Below are positions 1 through 10,228 of a stretch of 59,239 nucleotides of DNA, piece after piece; the first letter of the stretch is position 1; the number at the start of each line of letters is the position of its first letter. The stretch lies in the NCBI RefSeq assembly GCF_000970465.2, contig NZ_LAJE02000167.1, positions 1 to 59,239 on the forward strand. The letters are read 5' to 3'. Below the pieces are notes generated by a model. It did no database searches. It had not been told where the DNA came from and saw only the letters and a list, made by a program, of their open reading frames with translations. The position numbers and the translations under genes are program-made. Origin of the DNA: Devosia insulae DS-56 (GTDB taxonomy: Bacteria; Pseudomonadota; Alphaproteobacteria; Rhizobiales; Devosiaceae).

Positions 1-126
1 TCCGTACCCTGCTCAGGATCAACGTCCTAAACGCCTTCCAGCCACCACGACGACGACCAAACTCAATGCAAGGACAGATGGAACTCAGCCTCAATCCACC
101 ATCACCCAAAAATCCCGGACAGTAGT

Positions 127-214
127 GCGCTTTCGCGGGAAAGACACGGGGGTTGTGGCGCGAGCCCGTGCTAACACCACCGCCGTCATCCCCGCGAAAG
201 CGGGGACCCAGTGC
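127..214. repeat. Palindromic intergenic repeat upstream of ureA
   Basis: Two inverted arms face each other. The left one contains TTTCGCGGGAAAGAC and the right one GTCATCCCCGCGAAA, the latter continuing into GCGGGGACCCAGTG. The right arm is the same motif seen again at 25501-25584 and, more diverged, at 44787-44937, so this is a dispersed family. It fills much of the gene-free stretch before ureA. Nothing recognisable as a gene was found in bases 1-246. The end of ureD, which often precedes ureA in Hyphomicrobiales, could not be identified. Confidence 0.7.
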
Positions 215-246
215 CCCGTGCACGACACCCCCTTAGGAACTCCCGC

Positions 247-545
<299 letters not shown>

Positions 546-549
<4 letters not shown>

Positions 550-866
550 GCCAAATGCCCCTTATTCCAGGCGAAATCTATACCGTCCCCGGCGACATCG
601 AGCTCAACGTCGGCGCGCCGCAGGTAACCCTCGAGGTCGCCAATACCGGCGACCGGCCGATCCAGGTCGGCTCGCACTACCACTTCTACGAGACCAATGC
701 CGGCCTCAGTTTCGAGCGCGAAAAAGCCCGCGGCATGCGGCTCGACATCGCCGCCGGCACCGCAGTGCGCTTCGAGCCGGGCCAGGCCCGCGAGGTGCGG
801 CTGGTGCCGCTCTCGGGCAACCGCATTGTCTACGGCTTCCAGCAGAAGGTGATGGGGAAGCTCTAG
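546..866 (+). CDS. ureB: Urease subunit beta
   Basis: This 106-residue urease beta subunit binds UreA and UreC in the (alpha-beta-gamma)3 enzyme. It contains [17 protein letters not shown] at the start, then [19 protein letters not shown] and the core [16 protein letters not shown], all typical of UreB. The GTG at 546 overlaps the ureA stop codon (GTGA). An ATG three codons on (555) is an alternative start. Unlike many urease operons, ureC does not follow directly: two minus-strand genes and one plus-strand gene lie between. Confidence 0.97.
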
Positions 867-885
867 CGCGGCGTATCCAGACACG

Positions 886-912
886 AAAAGGCCGGGCATG
901 AGCCCGGCCCTT
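886..912. terminator. Bidirectional rho-independent terminator
   Basis: An 8-bp perfect stem, GGCCGGGC / GCCCGGCC, with an ATGA loop (890-909) is preceded by AAAA and followed by CTT. It lies between the convergent ureB and the secreted-protein gene ending at 932. Read on the minus strand it is followed by TTTT, the better terminator orientation. Confidence 0.8.
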
Positions 913-931
913 GTTATGGAACAGGGAGTGG

Positions 932-1246
932 TTAGCCCTGAACCAGGATCGTCACGTCGGTCTCATCCTTACCGGTGATGCCCACGACATCATCAATCGT
1001 CGCACCGAAGCTCTCGAGTTGGGCGAGCAGCGCCGGGCTGCCCTGGATACGGGCCTTCAGCGAGTCCAGATCGACCTCTTCATAGCCCGGGCTCAGCGGA
1101 TTGAGCTCGGCACTGGTCACGGTCTTGAAGCTGACCGTCGTCGCCGAGGTCAACGCATCCATCGCACTGCCTTCCGCTGCCATGGCGAGGCCGGCGGTCG
1201 AAAGGGTAAGGGCGGCAGCAACGGCAATAGCCTTGAGATTCAACAT
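932..1246 (-). CDS. Small secreted protein of unknown function
   Basis: This 104-residue protein was not recognised. It has a clear Sec signal peptide (MLNLKAIAVAAALTLSTAGLAMA, cleavage probably after AMA near residue 23), so the mature part of about 80 residues is periplasmic or secreted. There are no cysteines. A good ribosome binding site (GGAGATAAAAG) precedes the ATG. The C-terminal half (QGSPALLAQLESFGATIDD) resembles in pattern the C-terminus of the neighbouring secreted protein at 1421-1804, so the two may be distant paralogues. It ends just before a strong terminator. The cluster position does not reveal a link to urease. Confidence 0.75.
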   Translation of the reverse strand: MLNLKAIAVAAALTLSTAGLAMAAEGSAMDALTSATTVSFKTVTSAELNPLSPGYEEVDLDSLKARIQGSPALLAQLESFGATIDDVVGITGKDETDVTILVQG

Positions 1247-1294
1247 CTTTTATCTCCATTGGTCTTAAAAACCACACTGGAGATACGCATGAAG

Positions 1295-1318
1295 CGGGCA
1301 GAGGTTTCCTCCTGCCCG
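1295..1318 (-). other. Hairpin between the two secreted-protein genes
   Basis: CGGGCAG-AGG-TTT-CCT-C-CTGCCCG forms a stem of about 10 bp with one bulged base. On the minus strand it lies downstream of the gene at 1421-1804 and upstream of the one at 932-1246. It may end or protect the upstream transcript, but no U-tract follows. Confidence 0.4.
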
Positions 1319-1355
1319 TTCACTCTATTTTGCACGTCCTGGACGGGAACCGCCC

Positions 1356-1430
1356 TCAGATCGTGCGAAACCTTACGATCAGATCGTGCGAACCCTACGA
1401 TCAGAGATCGTGCGAAACGATCAGAGATCG
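1356..1430. repeat. Short tandem repeat made from the 3' end of the adjacent gene
   Basis: Three and a half imperfect units of 20-23 bp follow each other, each beginning CAGATCGTGCGAA or CAGAGATCGTGCGAA and ending ACGAT. The last partial unit (CAGAGATCG, from 1422) includes the final codons and stop of the minus-strand gene at 1421-1804. The array therefore looks like serial duplication of that gene's end, leaving extra stop codons downstream. Confidence 0.75.
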
Positions 1431-1804
1431 TCGGCGTAGAGCACGCCGCCGCCGTCGCCGGCAAGATCGATCGAAACGATCTGGCCGAGGCTGACGCCGG
1501 CATTGCGGATCGCGCTCATCGCCAGCGGGTTGATCACCAGGTTCCCCTGCAGGTACCCCACGTCGCGCTGCTTGATCTCGAGCGACCGGGCCAACAGGTC
1601 CGCATTCATCTCCGCTCCGGCGAGGCTGGAGAGACGTACGACGCGCAGACCCGCCGCGCTGTCGGCCCGGCCGGCATCGTGCAGGAACTCGGTCCCGCCG
1701 ATCCCCGAGATGATCTGGACGATATCCATGTTCTGCGCATGGGCAAGCTGCGGCGCAGCCATCAACAGGGTGGCGGCGAGCGAGAGGACGAATCGGGATT
1801 TCAT
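1421..1804 (-). CDS. Small secreted protein of unknown function
   Basis: This 127-residue hypothetical protein has a signal peptide (MKSRFVLSLAATLLMAAPQLAHA, cleavage after AHA near residue 23). The mature region has no recognised motif. It contains LEIKQRDVGYLQGNLVIN and ends in GGGVLYADDL. The start at 1804 was chosen because it opens the signal peptide; a longer open frame upstream lacks one. Residues 85-115 share a loose pattern with the C-terminus of the secreted protein at 932-1246. Its stop codon lies inside a tandem repeat. Confidence 0.7.
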   Translation of the reverse strand: MKSRFVLSLAATLLMAAPQLAHAQNMDIVQIISGIGGTEFLHDAGRADSAAGLRVVRLSSLAGAEMNADLLARSLEIKQRDVGYLQGNLVINPLAMSAIRNAGVSLGQIVSIDLAGDGGGVLYADDL

Positions 1805-1934
1805 GTGAGCCTCCAAACAGGTAGCGCCAATAGAACAGCGGGCTGTGGCAAAATCCGGACAGAGCGCCACAGAGCTTTGGCAATCGGCAGAGATTTCGGC
1901 TAGGGATGCGCCGTTTTCAATGGGCAGGACGGCG

Positions 1935-2336
1935 ATGGCCAGCAAAGAAGAAGATTTCAAGGAGCGCTTCGTGGCCGTGCTGCAGGATCTGCGCGGCAAT
2001 GGCGGCAAGGATCCCGAGGCGATGTTCCTGATCGGCAGCCTCGCGGCGCGCCTCGTCGATCGGGCCAAACAGCCGAGTTGGGCGGCCTACAAGGCCAACA
2101 TGGCGCGCGAGGTCTACTCAAAGCTGCTCACCGACTTCCAGAAGCAGGGCAACGACTTCCATCGCGAAGGCAAGGCTAAGCATGCCTACGCCATCCAGGT
2201 GCTCGCCATCTCGCTGATCGCCCGCACCCAGGCCGACCCAGAAATCCGCGCCGGCGATGGCCTGCTCGACGACATGCTCGGCTTCCTCATCGCCGCCTAC
2301 CGCAAGGCCCAGGCGACTGCTCCGAAGCCGAACTGA
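1935..2336 (+). CDS. Hypothetical protein between ureB and ureC
   Basis: This 133-residue cytoplasmic protein has no recognised domain. It is rich in Lys, Arg and Ala and predicted mostly helical (EEDFKERFVAVLQDLRGNG near the start, GLLDDMLGFLIAAYRKAQ near the end). The ATG at 1935 gives MASKEEDF; an in-frame ATG at 1920 would add five residues. It is on the same strand as the urease genes and 113 bases before ureC. A role in urease maturation is possible only by location. Confidence 0.65.
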   Translation: MASKEEDFKERFVAVLQDLRGNGGKDPEAMFLIGSLAARLVDRAKQPSWAAYKANMAREVYSKLLTDFQKQGNDFHREGKAKHAYAIQVLAISLIARTQADPEIRAGDGLLDDMLGFLIAAYRKAQATAPKPN

Positions 2337-2449
2337 CCGGACGCGCGAGATCGGCCGGACTTCACTGCCGATTTTCGCGTCAAATGGCTGGACAGCCTAA
2401 CTATTAGGCGGTTCAAATGATCTCCTCCGCTTCGCCTGGAAGGACCATC

Positions 2450-4159
<1,710 letters not shown>

Positions 4160-4199
4160 GTTGTTTGCGCGGCCAGCGACGAAGGCGCATATTGCCTCC

Positions 4200-4658
4200 A
4201 TGAACAAGATCGATCTCAAGCGTCTGACTGGCTACGAGGACGACTTCGCGTTGTGGAGCGCGGAGCAGGCCGCGCTCATCCGCTCCGGCAAATTCGATCG
4301 CGTCGATCTGGAGAATGTCGCCGAGGAGATCGAGAGCTTGGGGCGCAGCAGCAAACACGAGATCCGTAGCCGTCTCGAGGTGCTGATGATGCACCTACTG
4401 AAATGGGAGCGGCAACCTGAGTATCGCTCGCGAAGCTAGCGTTCGACGATCCGAGACCAACGCAGAAAGATACTGCGCCTGCTCGACGAAAGCCCGAGCC
4501 TCAAGCCATTTCCGGAGCAGGTCTACGAGGAGGAGTATCCTCGGGCACGTGAACTCGCCTCCGAGGAAACCACAATCTACCTCGACCTGTTCCCCGAGAC
4601 CTGCCCTTACACAATCGGGCAGGTCCTCGATCCCGATTTCTTCCCCGGCGAGCTCTAG
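4200..4658 (+). pseudogene. DUF29 protein gene interrupted by an in-frame amber codon
   Basis: The first part reads MNKIDLKRLTGYEDDFALWS..., then DLENVAEEIESLGRSSKHEI and LKWERQPEYRSRS, the hallmark of DUF29 proteins of unknown function. A TAG at 4437-4439 stops translation. The same frame then continues without a shift (RSTIRDQRRKILRLLDESPS ... LFPETCPYTIGQVLDPDFFP) to a normal stop at 4656-4658. The family has Trp at this place (SRSW), so one G-to-A change (TGG to TAG) explains the break. It lies between ureC and an SDR gene. It could be a recent pseudogene, a suppressed codon, or a sequencing error. Confidence 0.85.
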
Positions 4659-4739
4659 TCGGGACGATCGTTCCTCATCGACTTATCTCCGCGCATTTGT
4701 TCATGCTATGTTCTCCAATATTGAGTCGGAGAGAACAGC

Positions 4740-5588
4740 ATGGCGGTCGATCTCACGGGCAAGGTCTGTCTCGTCACCGGCGCAAGCCGTGGTGTCGGGC
4801 GCGGTGTGGCGCTGGGGTTGCTCGAGGCAGGGGCGACGGTGCACATCACCGGTCGGACCGCACGGAACGGCGAGCATCCCGAGGGGCTTGATCGGGCTGG
4901 ATCGCTCGCCTCGGTGCTCGATGAATCCAGCAAGTACCCTGGCCGCTGCGTTGCCCACCGCGTCGACCATGCCTATGACGTCGAGACCGAGGCGGTCGTC
5001 CTTCGCGTGCTGGCCGACGAGGGCCGCCTCGATATCCTCGTCAACTCCGCCTGGCCCGGCTACGAGCGCATGGAGGAGGATAACCGCTTCACCTGGGTCG
5101 ACCCGATCTGGCAGCAGCCGATGTGGCGCTGGGACGCGATGATCGGCGTCGGCGTGCGCTCCTCCTGGTGCGCCATCCGCGTTGCCAGCGAGGCGATGGC
5201 GCGGCAGCGCTCCGGGCTGATCGTCAACATCTCGTTCTGGGCGGCGCAGAAGTTCATGCAGAACGTCGTCTACGGCGTCTCCAAAGCCGCCATGGACAAG
5301 CTAGCGGCCGATGTCGCCCACCAGATGCGGGAGTTCGATGTCGCCGCCATCGCGCTCTATCCCGGCCTCGTCCGCACCGAGGAGGTGCTGAAGAACGCCC
5401 AGTATTTCGACATGTCGAATTCCGAAAGCCCGGAATTCCAGGGCCGCGCCGTCGCTCACCTCGCCGCCGACCCGGCGCTGCTGCAGAAATCCGGCCGCGT
5501 CTTCACCAGTGCCGACCTCGCCCTCGAGTATGGCTATGCCGATATCGACGGCTACCAGCCCCGCCCCAATACGCTGGAGACGGCGTAA
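4740..5588 (+). CDS. SDR-family NAD(P)-dependent oxidoreductase (DHRS1-like)
   Basis: This 282-residue short-chain dehydrogenase/reductase has the Rossmann motif TGASRGVGRG at about residues 14-23 and DILVNSAW where NNAG is usual. The catalytic serine is probably in NISFW, and the catalytic Tyr-Lys pair is in YGVSKAAMDKL. The start VDLTGKVCLVTGASRGVGRG and a sequence somewhat longer than classical SDRs resemble the DHRS1-like subgroup. The substrate cannot be told. A strong ribosome binding site (GGAGAG) precedes the ATG. The gene lies inside the split urease cluster without an evident link. Confidence 0.88.
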   Translation: MAVDLTGKVCLVTGASRGVGRGVALGLLEAGATVHITGRTARNGEHPEGLDRAGSLASVLDESSKYPGRCVAHRVDHAYDVETEAVVLRVLADEGRLDILVNSAWPGYERMEEDNRFTWVDPIWQQPMWRWDAMIGVGVRSSWCAIRVASEAMARQRSGLIVNISFWAAQKFMQNVVYGVSKAAMDKLAADVAHQMREFDVAAIALYPGLVRTEEVLKNAQYFDMSNSESPEFQGRAVAHLAADPALLQKSGRVFTSADLALEYGYADIDGYQPRPNTLETA

Positions 5589-5644
5589 CCCCTGTCACAC
5601 GACTGAAATCTGACCGTGATTGGTGGCTGGCTTCTGCCGAGCCA

Positions 5645-6850
5645 ATGATGTCCGAATCTCCTCCACGCCTGCCGCTGGCGATCGCGGCCTTTGCCCTCAC
5701 CCAGGCGATATGCTGGGGCATGACCTTCAACCTGCCGGCGATCACCGGCAGCGCCATGGCCGAGACGCTCGGCCTGTCCTACCCGGCGGTGATGGCCGGG
5801 CCGACGGTGATGCTGGTGGTGATGGCGGCTGCGGCGGTGCCGTTCCTCCGCCTGTTCGAACGCTTTGGCGCGCGCCTGGTGATGACCTCGAGCACAGCTG
5901 TCGCAGCGCTTGGCTTGGGCGTGATCGCCACCGCGACCATGACATGGAGCTATTTCGCCGGCTGGATGCTGGTCGGCCTCGCCGGCGGGGGCACGCTGAC
6001 CACCGCGATGCAGATCGGCATCGCCGAATGGGCCGGTGCCCGAGCCCGGCAGGCCATCGGCGCCCTGCTGATCTTCGGTGGGCTTTCGACCACGCTGTCC
6101 TGGCCCCTGCTCGGTGCGCTGCAGGCGGCCTTCGGCTGGCGGACGGCGACGCTGGTCGGCGCCGCATTGCTGCTCGTCGTCGCCGCGCCGATCTACTGGC
6201 TGCTGCTGGCGAAGCGCCCGGGCGGAGCGACGAAGCGGGCCGCAGCCGGCCCCGTCCCGCCGCTCGACCGCATCGCCTTCGCGCTCCTCGCCTTCGCCAG
6301 CGCCGCCAACGGCATCGTCACCTGGGGCTTTTCGCTCACCATCATCACCCTGTTCGAGGGGCGCGGCCTCGAGCATGGCACGGCGGTGCTGGTCGCCTCG
6401 TTCATCGGCGTCACGGCGCTCCTGGCGCGACTGGTCGATTTCGCCGCCGGCAAACGCTGGAACAGCCTCGCCACTGGACTGCTGGCGGCCGCGGCGCTGC
6501 CGCTCAGCTTTGCCGTGCTGATCATCGGCACCGGCGCCCCGGCCGCCGTTGCCTTCGTCGCAGTCTATGGGCTTTCGAGCGGCGTCTTGGCCGTTGCCCG
6601 TTCGACCATGCCGCTCGATCTCTTTCCGCCCGCCGCCTACGCCCGCGCCTCCTCGATGCTGGCGCTGCCGCTCAACCTCAGCTTCGCCTGTGCGCCGCCG
6701 TTGTTTGCCGCGATCCTCGCCGGCCCGGGCAGCGATGTTGCCTTGTGGGTGGCGACCGGGCTGTCGCTCAGCGCACTCCTGAGCCTCGCTTTGCTGGTGC
6801 TGCGGCATCGCCGGACCTCAGCCCTTCCGGCCCCGGCGGAAGCCGACTGA
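5645..6850 (+). CDS. MFS transporter
   Basis: This is a membrane permease of about 401 residues with roughly 12 hydrophobic segments, beginning LPLAIAAFALTQAICWGMTF and ending in a short charged tail (LRHRRTSALPAPAEAD). It has MFS features: a short basic loop between segments 2 and 3 (LFERFGARLVM) and a long central loop (LLLAKRPGGATKRAAAG). The open frame extends far upstream antisense-like through the SDR gene. Tandem ATGs at 5645 and 5648 just before the first membrane segment are the plausible starts. Substrate unknown. It follows the SDR gene by 56 bases and may share its transcript. Confidence 0.85.
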   Translation: MMSESPPRLPLAIAAFALTQAICWGMTFNLPAITGSAMAETLGLSYPAVMAGPTVMLVVMAAAAVPFLRLFERFGARLVMTSSTAVAALGLGVIATATMTWSYFAGWMLVGLAGGGTLTTAMQIGIAEWAGARARQAIGALLIFGGLSTTLSWPLLGALQAAFGWRTATLVGAALLLVVAAPIYWLLLAKRPGGATKRAAAGPVPPLDRIAFALLAFASAANGIVTWGFSLTIITLFEGRGLEHGTAVLVASFIGVTALLARLVDFAAGKRWNSLATGLLAAAALPLSFAVLIIGTGAPAAVAFVAVYGLSSGVLAVARSTMPLDLFPPAAYARASSMLALPLNLSFACAPPLFAAILAGPGSDVALWVATGLSLSALLSLALLVLRHRRTSALPAPAEAD

Positions 6851-6903
6851 AATCCGCCACAGCGAATCGGTTAGGCTCAGCCAGTTCCGAGGAGGACCAG
6901 ACG

Positions 6904-7245
6904 ATGGAAGCTCTAGCCACTGCCGCCATGATGCAGAACGTCGATGTCTCGGCACAGGTGGTGCTGAACCTCGCCGGCGATTTCGAGCGCACCACCCACC
7001 AGTATCAGTGCGAGGGGCTCGAGCCGTTCGCGGTGGATTTCATCAACGCCAAGCCGAACTTCATCGCCATCGTGCCGGTGGGTCCGGAAAAGCTGGTCTT
7101 CGTCAACGTCATGGCCGCCTCCGGCGCCAGATACGTCGCCGGCCAATACGAGTTCTGGACCAAGGGCAGCGATGCCACCTTCACCGACCTGATGGCCGAT
7201 CCGCAAACCCCGCTAAGCTGCTCGGAAGTCAGCAACACCCCCTGA
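6904..7245 (+). CDS. MliC-type (lysozyme inhibitor) domain protein
   Basis: This 113-residue protein carries an MliC-like domain at about residues 33-95: YQCEGLEPFAVDF, then ASGARYVAGQYEFWTKGSDA, which matches the family's SGARY and EFWxKG signatures. MliC proteins inhibit C-type lysozyme in the periplasm and are usually lipoproteins. Here the start is firm (AGGAGG at 6890-6895, eight bases before the ATG), yet no signal peptide or lipobox is visible in MEALATAAMMQNVDVSAQ. Either export is unconventional or the protein has lost its signal. It is followed seven bases later by a membrane protein gene. Confidence 0.75.
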   Translation: MEALATAAMMQNVDVSAQVVLNLAGDFERTTHQYQCEGLEPFAVDFINAKPNFIAIVPVGPEKLVFVNVMAASGARYVAGQYEFWTKGSDATFTDLMADPQTPLSCSEVSNTP

Positions 7246-7252
7246 GGCCGCG

Positions 7253-7840
7253 ATGGACGCAGGCACCGCCCACGATGTGTTCGTTCACGTCCGCATCGTC
7301 ATGGGAACGGTCATCGGCCTTGGTCTGACGCGCCTGCTGATGGGCGCGGCGGGCCTGATCCAGCATCCGCAACGCGCCAAGCTGTCGCTCATCCACCTGC
7401 TCTGGGTGGTGTCGATGAGCGTCGAGCTCATCCTGTTCTGGTGGTGGGAATACGATCTGGCGCGCCTGCCGAGCTGGAACTTCGGCATCTTCATCTTCCT
7501 GATCGGCTATGCGGTGACGCTGTTCGCCCTCGCCGCCCTGCTGTTCCCCGACAACCTCAGTGAGTATGACGGCTACGAAGATTTCTTCATCAAGCGCCGG
7601 CACTGGTTCTTCGGCATTTTCGGGCTCACCTTCCTGCTCGATCTGACCGACACACTGATCAAGGGCGCTCCATACTTCCAGGCGATGGACCTGCTCTACA
7701 TCGCGCAGATCCCCGTCGGACTGGTGCTCTCGGCCATCGCCATCTGGACGCCGAACCGGCGCTACCACCTCGCCTTCGTGGTGACGCACCTGACTTATCA
7801 GGCCTGGTCGATCGGCTTCTACTTTGAAACCCGCGGCTGA
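7253..7840 (+). CDS. Integral membrane protein of unknown function
   Basis: This 195-residue protein has about five or six membrane segments, among them VIGLGLTRLLMGAAGLI, HLLWVVSMSVELILFWW, FGIFIFLIGYAVTLFALAAL, WFFGIFGLTFLLDL and IPVGLVLSAIAIW. The acidic-aromatic loop DNLSEYDGYEDFFIKRRHW sits between segments. No family was recognised. It lies seven bases after the MliC-type gene and 52 bases before ureE, so it may be transcribed with both. Confidence 0.7.
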   Translation: MDAGTAHDVFVHVRIVMGTVIGLGLTRLLMGAAGLIQHPQRAKLSLIHLLWVVSMSVELILFWWWEYDLARLPSWNFGIFIFLIGYAVTLFALAALLFPDNLSEYDGYEDFFIKRRHWFFGIFGLTFLLDLTDTLIKGAPYFQAMDLLYIAQIPVGLVLSAIAIWTPNRRYHLAFVVTHLTYQAWSIGFYFETRG

Positions 7841-7892
7841 CCGGCTAAGCTCAGCGGAAGGTTGGGAAGCCTCGAAGACTTGGTGTTTGACG

Positions 7893-8366
7893 ATGCCGCA
7901 AACCTTTCGCGCGGTTGGCTATTTGCCGACAGGCGCAACCGGTACTCCCTTTGATCTCGCCATCCTGCTGCACGACGAGCGCCGCGTGCGCCGCCGCATG
8001 CTGCCCCTGGTGCACGGCGACACCGTGCTGGTCGATTTCCCCGAACCCGTCACCCTCGCCGACCGCTCGATGCTCAAGCTCGAGGACGGCCGGCTGGTCG
8101 AGATCATCGCCGGCGAGGAGCCGCTATACGACGTTCGCGGCCGCGACCCTATTCACCTGATGCGGCTCTGCTGGCACCTGGGCAACCGCCACCTCAAGAC
8201 CCAGATCGAGGCCGACCGGGTGCTGATCCTCCGCGATCACGTGATCCGCGACATGCTGCGCGGCCTCGGCGCCACCGTCACCGACATCTCGGAGCCGTTC
8301 CATCCCGAGGACGGCGCCTATGCGCACAGCCATGGCGAGCCGCAGCACGCCCTGATCAACCGATGA
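7893..8366 (+). CDS. ureE: Urease accessory protein UreE (nickel chaperone)
   Basis: This 157-residue metallochaperone delivers Ni2+ to the UreC-UreD-UreF-UreG complex. The C-terminal metal-binding domain contains the diagnostic HLGNRHL at residues 95-101. The tail has scattered histidines (HPEDGAYAHSHGEPQH) but not the long poly-His tail of some homologues. The start MPQTFRAVGYLP at 7893 follows the family better than the ATG 23 codons upstream. The stop TGA overlaps the ureF ATG (ATGA), so the two are coupled. Confidence 0.94.
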   Translation: MPQTFRAVGYLPTGATGTPFDLAILLHDERRVRRRMLPLVHGDTVLVDFPEPVTLADRSMLKLEDGRLVEIIAGEEPLYDVRGRDPIHLMRLCWHLGNRHLKTQIEADRVLILRDHVIRDMLRGLGATVTDISEPFHPEDGAYAHSHGEPQHALINR

Positions 8367-9163
8367 CCGATCCGGCTGCACTGCAAAAGCTCATCACCTG
8401 GCTGTCCCCCGCCTTTCCGGTGGGAGCCTTCGCCTGGTCGGCCGGACTTGAGACAGCAATTGCAGATCGTCGCGTAACCGATTCCGAACGCTTGCAGAAC
8501 TGGATCGAGGGCGCACTGGCGCATGGGGGGATACGCACGGACGCGATTTTGCTGGCACATGCGTGGCGGGCGGTGTTCGAGATAGAGCCTGGGGCCTCCC
8601 CCCTCCCAACCTCCCCCACAAGGGGGGAGGTGCAGATCGAGGCTCCGGCTGCTGCCGTGCCACAAGCACCGGCAGACACCTCCCCCCTTGTGGGGGAGGC
8701 CGGGAGGGGGGAGGCCACACGCACCGCCCTCTCCGACCTCGCCGACCTCAGCTTGGCGCTGACCGCCAGCCGCGAGCGCTGGATGGAGACCACCATCACC
8801 GGCGACAACTACCGGCTCGCCGCCAAGCACTGGCCCACCGACATCCTCGCGCGCCTGCCAACACCCTGCCCCTATCCCATCGCCGTCGGCGCCCTCGCCG
8901 CCGCACACGATGTCGATCTCACTGACACCCTTCTCGCCTGGCTCACCGCCACCGTGCATGGCCAAATCTCGGTCGCCGTCCGCCTGGTGCCGCTCGGGCA
9001 GTCGGACGGCCTGCGCGTCCTTGCGGCACTCGAACCTCATGTCGCGGCACTCGCGGCTTCCGCGGCCACGGCAACCCTTGCCGACCTCGGCGCAATCGCC
9101 TACGCCGCCGATATCGCGCAGATGCGCCACGAGACGCTGGAACCGAGGATTTTCCGTTCATGA
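8363..9163 (+). CDS. ureF: Urease accessory protein UreF with an in-frame repeat insertion
   Basis: UreF is part of the GTP-dependent urease activation complex. This 266-residue version is longer than the usual 225-245. Family features are present: [20 protein letters not shown] at the start, [28 protein letters not shown] and [20 protein letters not shown] at the end. The excess is explained by about 42 residues (77-118: [12 protein letters not shown] ... [14 protein letters not shown]) encoded by a palindromic repeat at 8593-8716. Because the frame is kept, the protein may still work with a surface loop. Overlaps ureE and the next gene by four bases each. Confidence 0.93.
   Translation: MTDPAALQKLITWLSPAFPVGAFAWSAGLETAIADRRVTDSERLQNWIEGALAHGGIRTDAILLAHAWRAVFEIEPGASPLPTSPTRGEVQIEAPAAAVPQAPADTSPLVGEAGRGEATRTALSDLADLSLALTASRERWMETTITGDNYRLAAKHWPTDILARLPTPCPYPIAVGALAAAHDVDLTDTLLAWLTATVHGQISVAVRLVPLGQSDGLRVLAALEPHVAALAASAATATLADLGAIAYAADIAQMRHETLEPRIFRS
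8593..8716. repeat. Palindromic repeat element inserted within ureF
   Basis: Two 40-base arms (8593-8632 and 8677-8716) are inverted complements at 38 of 40 positions, differing only at a central AA/GG pair. They flank a 44-base centre. Arms are runs of CCTCCCCC and GGGGGAGG. The element reads through in the ureF frame without a stop. Similar C/G-run palindromes occur between genes at 46360-46408 and 58350-58437. Confidence 0.9.
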
Positions 9164-9588
9164 GCATGCTGATTGCCGCCCTGATCTTCGTCGTGCTGCT
9201 GGCGGTGGCGATTGCCCACTTCCTGTGGTCGATCGGCAGCCGCTGGCCGATCCGCGATCCCGAGCTGCTGGCACGTACCGTGATCGGCAAGCCCGGTGTC
9301 ACCCGCGTGCCCAAGCTCGCCTCGTTCATCGTCTCGCTACTGGTGCTCGCCGCCGGCGTGCTGGCCCTGTCGCTGGCCGACCACAGCGCCGGCGGCTGGT
9401 GGCTGACGCTGGTCGGCGTGGTCCTCGCCGCCGTGTTCCTCGGCCGTGGCGCCATCGGCTACACCGAGGGCTGGCGCGCCCGCTTTCCGGTCGAGCCGTT
9501 CGCCACGCTCGACCGCAAGAACTATACGCCGCTCTGCCTGGCGCTTGGCGCCGGCTATCTCATCCTCGTCATCATGAGGCTCATATGA
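9160..9588 (+). CDS. DUF3995-type membrane protein
   Basis: This 142-residue protein has about four membrane segments ([74 protein letters not shown]). [12 protein letters not shown] near the start and [17 protein letters not shown] near the end recall DUF3995 proteins, whose function is not known. It is locked between ureF and ureG with four-base overlaps on both sides. Co-translation with the urease accessory genes is therefore certain, although it is not a standard urease gene. Confidence 0.75.
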   Translation: MSMLIAALIFVVLLAVAIAHFLWSIGSRWPIRDPELLARTVIGKPGVTRVPKLASFIVSLLVLAAGVLALSLADHSAGGWWLTLVGVVLAAVFLGRGAIGYTEGWRARFPVEPFATLDRKNYTPLCLALGAGYLILVIMRLI

Positions 9589-10217
9589 AATCGCTCAACG
9601 GCCCGCTCCGCGTCGGCATCGGCGGCCCCGTCGGCTCGGGCAAGACGACGCTCTGCGAAATGCTGCTCAAGGCCATGCGTGACCGCTACTCGATGGCGGT
9701 GGTCACCAACGACATTTACACCAAGGAGGACGCGCTGATCCTCAACCGGGTGCAGGCAATCTCCGAGGACCGTATCGTCGGGGTGGAAACCGGCGGCTGC
9801 CCACATACGGCTATTCGTGAAGACGCCTCGCTGAACCTCGCGGCCATCGCCGACCTCAACCGCAAATTCCCCGATCTCGACATCATCCTGATCGAGTCCG
9901 GCGGCGACAATCTGGCCGCGACGTTCTCGCCCGATCTCGCCGACATCACGCTCTACGTGATCTCGGTGGCGCAGGGCGAAAAGATCCCGCGCAAGGGCGG
10001 CCCGGCCATCACCCGCTCGGACCTCCTGATCGTCACCCACACCGACATCGCGCAATATGTGAATGCCAGCCTCGAGGTGATGGAGGCCGATACCATCAAG
10101 GTGCGCGAAGGCCGCCCCTACGTCTTCGCCGACCTGCTGCGCCGCGAGAATCTCGACCAGATCATCAGCTTCATCGAGCAGCAGGGTGGCCTGGTGTCGG
10201 CCCAGGCGGCCGAGTAG
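9585..10217 (+). CDS. ureG: Urease accessory protein UreG (GTPase)
   Basis: This 210-residue SIMIBI-class GTPase drives nickel insertion into urease. The P-loop GGPVGSGKT is at residues 13-21. [10 protein letters not shown] is at 41-50, and the nickel-binding Cys72-Pro-His74 is in [28 protein letters not shown] and VITHTD-type guanine-specificity sequence ([10 protein letters not shown]) follow. The ATG at 9585 overlaps the preceding stop (ATGA). It is the last urease gene and is followed by a long palindromic repeat. Confidence 0.97.
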   Translation: MKSLNGPLRVGIGGPVGSGKTTLCEMLLKAMRDRYSMAVVTNDIYTKEDALILNRVQAISEDRIVGVETGGCPHTAIREDASLNLAAIADLNRKFPDLDIILIESGGDNLAATFSPDLADITLYVISVAQGEKIPRKGGPAITRSDLLIVTHTDIAQYVNASLEVMEADTIKVREGRPYVFADLLRRENLDQIISFIEQQGGLVSAQAAE

Positions 10218-10228
10218 CGGCAGGATCG

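Noticed and set aside
1-246. The 3' end of ureD before ureA
   Set aside because: One forward frame stays open for about 80 codons, but its sequence is repeat-derived and unlike UreD.
4200-4658. Frameshift as the cause of the DUF29 break
   Set aside because: The sequence after the stop continues in the same frame, so a nonsense change, not an indel, explains it.
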